64,000 nt of DNA from JADJPO01 sp963724535 (GTDB taxonomy: Bacteria; Actinomycetota; Actinomycetes; Actinomycetales; Kineosporiaceae): positions 124,001 to 188,000 of the forward strand of contig CAVRVD010000015.1 of NCBI GenBank assembly GCA_963724535.1. Reading direction: 5' to 3'. Below, one piece after another: positions 61,211 to 64,000 of the stretch. The first letter of the stretch is position 1; every line of letters begins with the position of its first letter. Both the position numbers and the translations under genes were made by a program. Below the pieces are notes generated by a model. It was not told where the DNA came from. It saw only the letters and a program-made list of their open reading frames with translations, and made no database searches.

Positions 61211-63172
61211 GTGGACACCTCACGCACCCCCGTGGCCCTGCCGCGCCCCGAGGACGCCGGGGCCTGGCTCACCGAGCAGGTCGAGCGCCGACTCGCCCGG
61301 GCCCGCCGGCTGGTCGAGCAGGTCCGGGCGGCACCCGCGACGAGAGCGAGCGCACGCGCCGTCCTCGAGCTGTGGAACGACGCCGAGGTGGAGATCGCCG
61401 CGGTCACCTCGCTAGGGTCGGTGTTCAGCGAGCTGCACCCCCGGGAGAGCGTGCGCGAGGGCGCCGAGGCGGCCACCCAGGAGGTGCACCGGCTGGTCAC
61501 CGAGCTCTCCTTGGACCCCGAGCTGTACGGGGTCCTCGCCGGGCTCGACCCGGGCGGCCTGGACGCGCAGGCGAACCGGATGCTCGAGCACACCCTGCGC
61601 GACTTCCGCCGGGCCGGTGTCGACCTCGACCCGGCGACTCGCGACCGGGTCCGGGAGATCAACGAGCGGCTGGTCACGGTCGGCCAGGACTTCAGCCGGA
61701 CGATCCGGGACGACGTGCGCAGCATCCGGGTCGCCCCCGAGCGCCTCGACGGCATGCCCCAGGACTGGCTGGACGCCCATCCGCCCGGCGACGACGGGCT
61801 CGTGGAGATCACCAGCGACTACCCCGATGCCGTACCGGTGCGGACCTTCTGCCGGGACGCCGCCGTCCGCCGCGACCTGCTCGTCGCCACACTCAACGTG
61901 GGCTGGCCCGACAACGACGCCCGTCTGAAGGAGCTCTTCGCCCTGCGCGCCGAGCTGGCCGGGCTGCTCGGCCACGCCGACTGGGCCGACTACGACGCCG
62001 AGGTCAAGATGATCGGCCGCGGCGCGGCCATCCCGGCCTTCATCGACGAGATCGCCGAGGCCTCGCTCGACGCGGCGCGCCGGGACCACCGGACCCTGCT
62101 CGACCGGCTGCGCCGGGACCGACCGGACGCCGAGACGATCGACGCCGCCGACCTGCTCCACTACGCCGAGGCCGTCCGCCGCGAGCAGTACGACGTCGAC
62201 GCCCGAGGAGTCCGCCGCTACTTCGACCCCGCCGCGGTGCGGGCCGGGCTGCTCGAGGTCACTGGGCGGCTGTTCGGACTGCGGTATCTGCGCGCCACCG
62301 ACGTCGTGGTGTGGGACGACGAGGTACATGCCTACGACGTCCACCGCGCCACCTCCGCAACCGGTTCGGATACCGACCAGCCGCCCGGCGAGCGGATCGG
62401 CCGGATCTACCTCGACCTCCACCCCCGCGAGGGCAAGTTCAAGCACGCCGCCCAGTTCGACCTGGTCAACGGGGTCGCCGAGCGCCAGCTGCCCGAGGGG
62501 GTGCTGGCCTGCAACTTCTCCCGCACCGTCATGGAGCACAGCGAGGTGGTCACCCTGTTCCACGAGTTCGGCCACCTGGTGCATCACGTGCTCGGCGGGC
62601 ACGTCGCCTGGGCGCGCTTCTCCGGGGTGGCCACCGAGTGGGACTTCGTGGAGGCCCCGAGCCAGATGCTCGAGGAGTGGGCCTGGAACCCACAGGTCCT
62701 GCGCACCTTCGCCAAGGACGCTGCGGGCGAACCGATCCCGGCCGAGCTGGTGGACCGGATGCGGCGCGCCGACGACTTCGGCAAGGGCTATCACGCCCGG
62801 ACCCAGATGTTCTACGCGGCCATGTCCTACGTCTTGCACGTCGAGCAGCCCGCGGACCTGACCGCTCGCACCCGGCAGCTGCAGAGCAGGTACTCGCTGT
62901 TCCCCTTCATCGACGGCACCCACTTCCCCTGCTCGTTCGGGCACCTGGAGGGGTACGGCTCCGGCTACTACACGTACATGTGGTCCCGGGTGATCGCCAA
63001 GGACCTGTTCAGCGCCTTCGACCCGGACGACCTGTTCGCACCGGACATGGCCGCCCGCTACCGGGAAACGGTCCTGGTCCCGGGTGGGTCCAAGGACGCC
63101 GCCGACCTGGTCGCCGACTTCCTCGGCCGCCCCTACTCCGTCGAGGCGTTCCGACGCTGGCTGGACGCCTAG
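61211..63172 (+). CDS. M3 family oligopeptidase
   Basis: Cytoplasmic zinc metallopeptidase of 653 residues, thimet/oligopeptidase A-like. The zinc site is HEFGH at residues 451-455 (TLFHEFGHLVHHVLGGH), with third ligand Glu in FVEAPSQMLEEWAW near 479-492. The substrate-binding Y-G-S-G-Y-Y motif (GYGSGYYTYMWSRVIAKD) is near 580. It degrades short peptides. GTG 61211 has no ribosome site, but TACAGT at 61198-61203 could be a -10 element that makes the mRNA leaderless. Confidence 0.93.
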   Translation: MDTSRTPVALPRPEDAGAWLTEQVERRLARARRLVEQVRAAPATRASARAVLELWNDAEVEIAAVTSLGSVFSELHPRESVREGAEAATQEVHRLVTELSLDPELYGVLAGLDPGGLDAQANRMLEHTLRDFRRAGVDLDPATRDRVREINERLVTVGQDFSRTIRDDVRSIRVAPERLDGMPQDWLDAHPPGDDGLVEITSDYPDAVPVRTFCRDAAVRRDLLVATLNVGWPDNDARLKELFALRAELAGLLGHADWADYDAEVKMIGRGAAIPAFIDEIAEASLDAARRDHRTLLDRLRRDRPDAETIDAADLLHYAEAVRREQYDVDARGVRRYFDPAAVRAGLLEVTGRLFGLRYLRATDVVVWDDEVHAYDVHRATSATGSDTDQPPGERIGRIYLDLHPREGKFKHAAQFDLVNGVAERQLPEGVLACNFSRTVMEHSEVVTLFHEFGHLVHHVLGGHVAWARFSGVATEWDFVEAPSQMLEEWAWNPQVLRTFAKDAAGEPIPAELVDRMRRADDFGKGYHARTQMFYAAMSYVLHVEQPADLTARTRQLQSRYSLFPFIDGTHFPCSFGHLEGYGSGYYTYMWSRVIAKDLFSAFDPDDLFAPDMAARYRETVLVPGGSKDAADLVADFLGRPYSVEAFRRWLDA

Positions 63173-63203
63173 ACCGTATGGCGTGACGGGCTGGTTGGGC
63201 GTT

Positions 63204-63439
63204 CCGGCGTCATCCGATGGGTGATGGTCGGCTTGCCGGGCACCCGTGTCAAGGCGGGAAGGCGTGCCTTGACACGGGTGATCGGCAAGCGAAGGGCTGC
63301 CACGATCGGATGATGCCGGCGGTGTGATCTCGCCGGATGGGGCATCCGGCGCCTCGGCTGGCATACGGGCGCGGGTCACGCCCACCGGGGCGCATGCGGG
63401 CGTCGCCGGTGTGGTGCCGCAGATGACAGGAGGCACCGG
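63204..63439 (+). ncRNA. Structured non-coding end of IS110 element (candidate bridge RNA)
   Basis: Nested pairing: CCGGCGTCATCCGAT (63204-63218) with ATCGGATGATGCCGG (63305-63319, one G-U pair); GCTTGCCG (63231-63238) with CGGCAAGC (63283-63290); ACCCGTGTCAAGGC (63242-63255) with GCCTTGACACGGGT (63266-63279) around a ten-base loop. Asymmetric internal loops separate the helices. A second hairpin, CGCCGGATG/CATCCGGCG, follows at 63331-63351. IS110-group elements encode a bridge RNA in this position, between the left end and the transposase. A terminator of the M3 gene is the alternative for the first stem. Confidence 0.5.
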
Positions 63440-64000
63440 ATGCTCACTGACGAGCGTACGACGGTGGGTCTGGATGTTCATGCCTGGTCGGTGGTGGCCG
63501 AGGCGGTGGACTGGTCCACGGGGCAGGTGTTCAGCGACCGGCTGGTCCCGGCCAGCGAGGTGGTGCTGGCCTGGGTGGCGGCGTTGCCGGGCTCGGTGGC
63601 GGTGACGTACGAGGCCGGCCCCACCGGGTTCGGGTTGGCGCGGGCGTTCGCGGCGGCCGGGATCCGATGTGAGGTGGTGGCGCCCTCGAAGCTGGAGCGC
63701 CCGCCGGGGGATCGGGTCAAGACCGACCGGCGTGATGCCCGGCGGCTGGCCAGGTTGCTGCATATCGGGGAGATCACCGGGATCCGGGTGCCGAGTGTGG
63801 CCGAGGAGGATGCCCGGGACCTGGTCCGGGCTCGGGAAGCGGCGCGTGGTGATCTGATGCGCGCCAGGCACCGGCTGTCGAAGTTGTTGCTGCGCCACGG
63901 GATCGTCTACGGCGGCGGGAAGACCTGGAACGGTGTGCACGAACGGTGGCTACGCGGTCTGCGGTTCGATGACCTGCCCGGCACCCGGGTGGCGTTCGAG
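63440..64000 (+). mobile_element. IS110-family transposase, 3' end beyond window
   Basis: The first 187 codons of a DEDD-type recombinase. TTVGLDVHAWSVVAEAVDW near residues 7-25 carries the first catalytic Asp, YEAGPTGFGLARAFAAAGI near 58-76 the Glu, and KTDRRDARRLARLLHIGEIT near 94-113 the later Asp residues. The helical region ARDLVRAREAARGDLMRARH then RLSKLLLRHGI follows. AGGAGG seven bases before ATG 63440 marks the start. The C-terminal Ser-containing domain lies past the window edge, so intactness is unknown. IS110 elements move without terminal inverted repeats. Confidence 0.92.

Overview
The window is high-GC actinomycete chromosome (GC roughly 70% by eye, with strong G/C third-position bias in real frames). 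GGAG-type ribosome sites, many ATGA or GTGA stop/start overlaps, GTG starts, actinobacterial families (XRE-DUF5753 with DUF397, HipA_2 with DUF3037, DUF3352, maltokinase-like kinases) and a fructose PTS fit this. I cannot name the genus.

Layout. 1-7.5 kb: a truncated multicopper oxidase, a penicillin-binding protein gene broken by four frameshifts, and a compact ABC transporter/two-component operon. 7.9-10.7 kb: a decayed island holding a frameshifted XRE-DUF5753 regulator, two broken DUF397 genes and a broken vapBC pair. 10.7-13.6 kb: a TDT/SLAC1 transporter behind a CsoR/CstR-like palindrome, a TetR regulator and a DmpA-type aminopeptidase. 13.7-21.5 kb: an array of three secreted subtilases with Trp-centred pentapeptide tails. 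Two of them share an identical 82-nt leader and a 315-bp identical core. A GGDEF-GAF-EAL membrane protein follows. 21.5-28 kb: sixA, an HPr-Enzyme I fusion and the fruR-fruK-fruB-fruA fructose operon.

28-40 kb: a maltokinase/glucosamine-kinase-like protein divergent from an AGE-family sugar isomerase. Next comes a run DUF1015, FAD oxidoreductase, EAL/HDOD protein, CFA-type methyltransferase, whose oxidoreductase and methyltransferase resemble the TmsA/TmsB pair for 10-methyl branched fatty acids. Then an AAA kinase and phosphoglucomutase. 39.6-49 kb: a HipA_2/DUF3037 pair ending in a 22-bp inverted repeat, a Fpg/Nei glycosylase, a DoxX-like protein, an MFS exporter with its ArsR-type regulator, a glutaryl-CoA-dehydrogenase-like enzyme, and a coupled HTH/CPBP protease/AraC operon. 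49-63 kb: a second two-component system, small membrane proteins, an S9 peptidase, a Nei glycosylase, a DUF3352 protein, gamma-glutamyltransferase, gamma-carbonic anhydrase and an M3 peptidase. The window ends inside an IS110-family transposase preceded by a highly structured non-coding stretch that could encode a bridge RNA.

The most unusual parts are the subtilase array (shared leader, gene conversion, repeat-number change, frameshift, adjacent c-di-GMP enzyme), the cluster of decayed toxin-antitoxin and regulatory genes, the fatty-acid methylation operon containing a signalling protein, and the structured region at the IS110 end. No rRNA, tRNA or CRISPR array was recognised.
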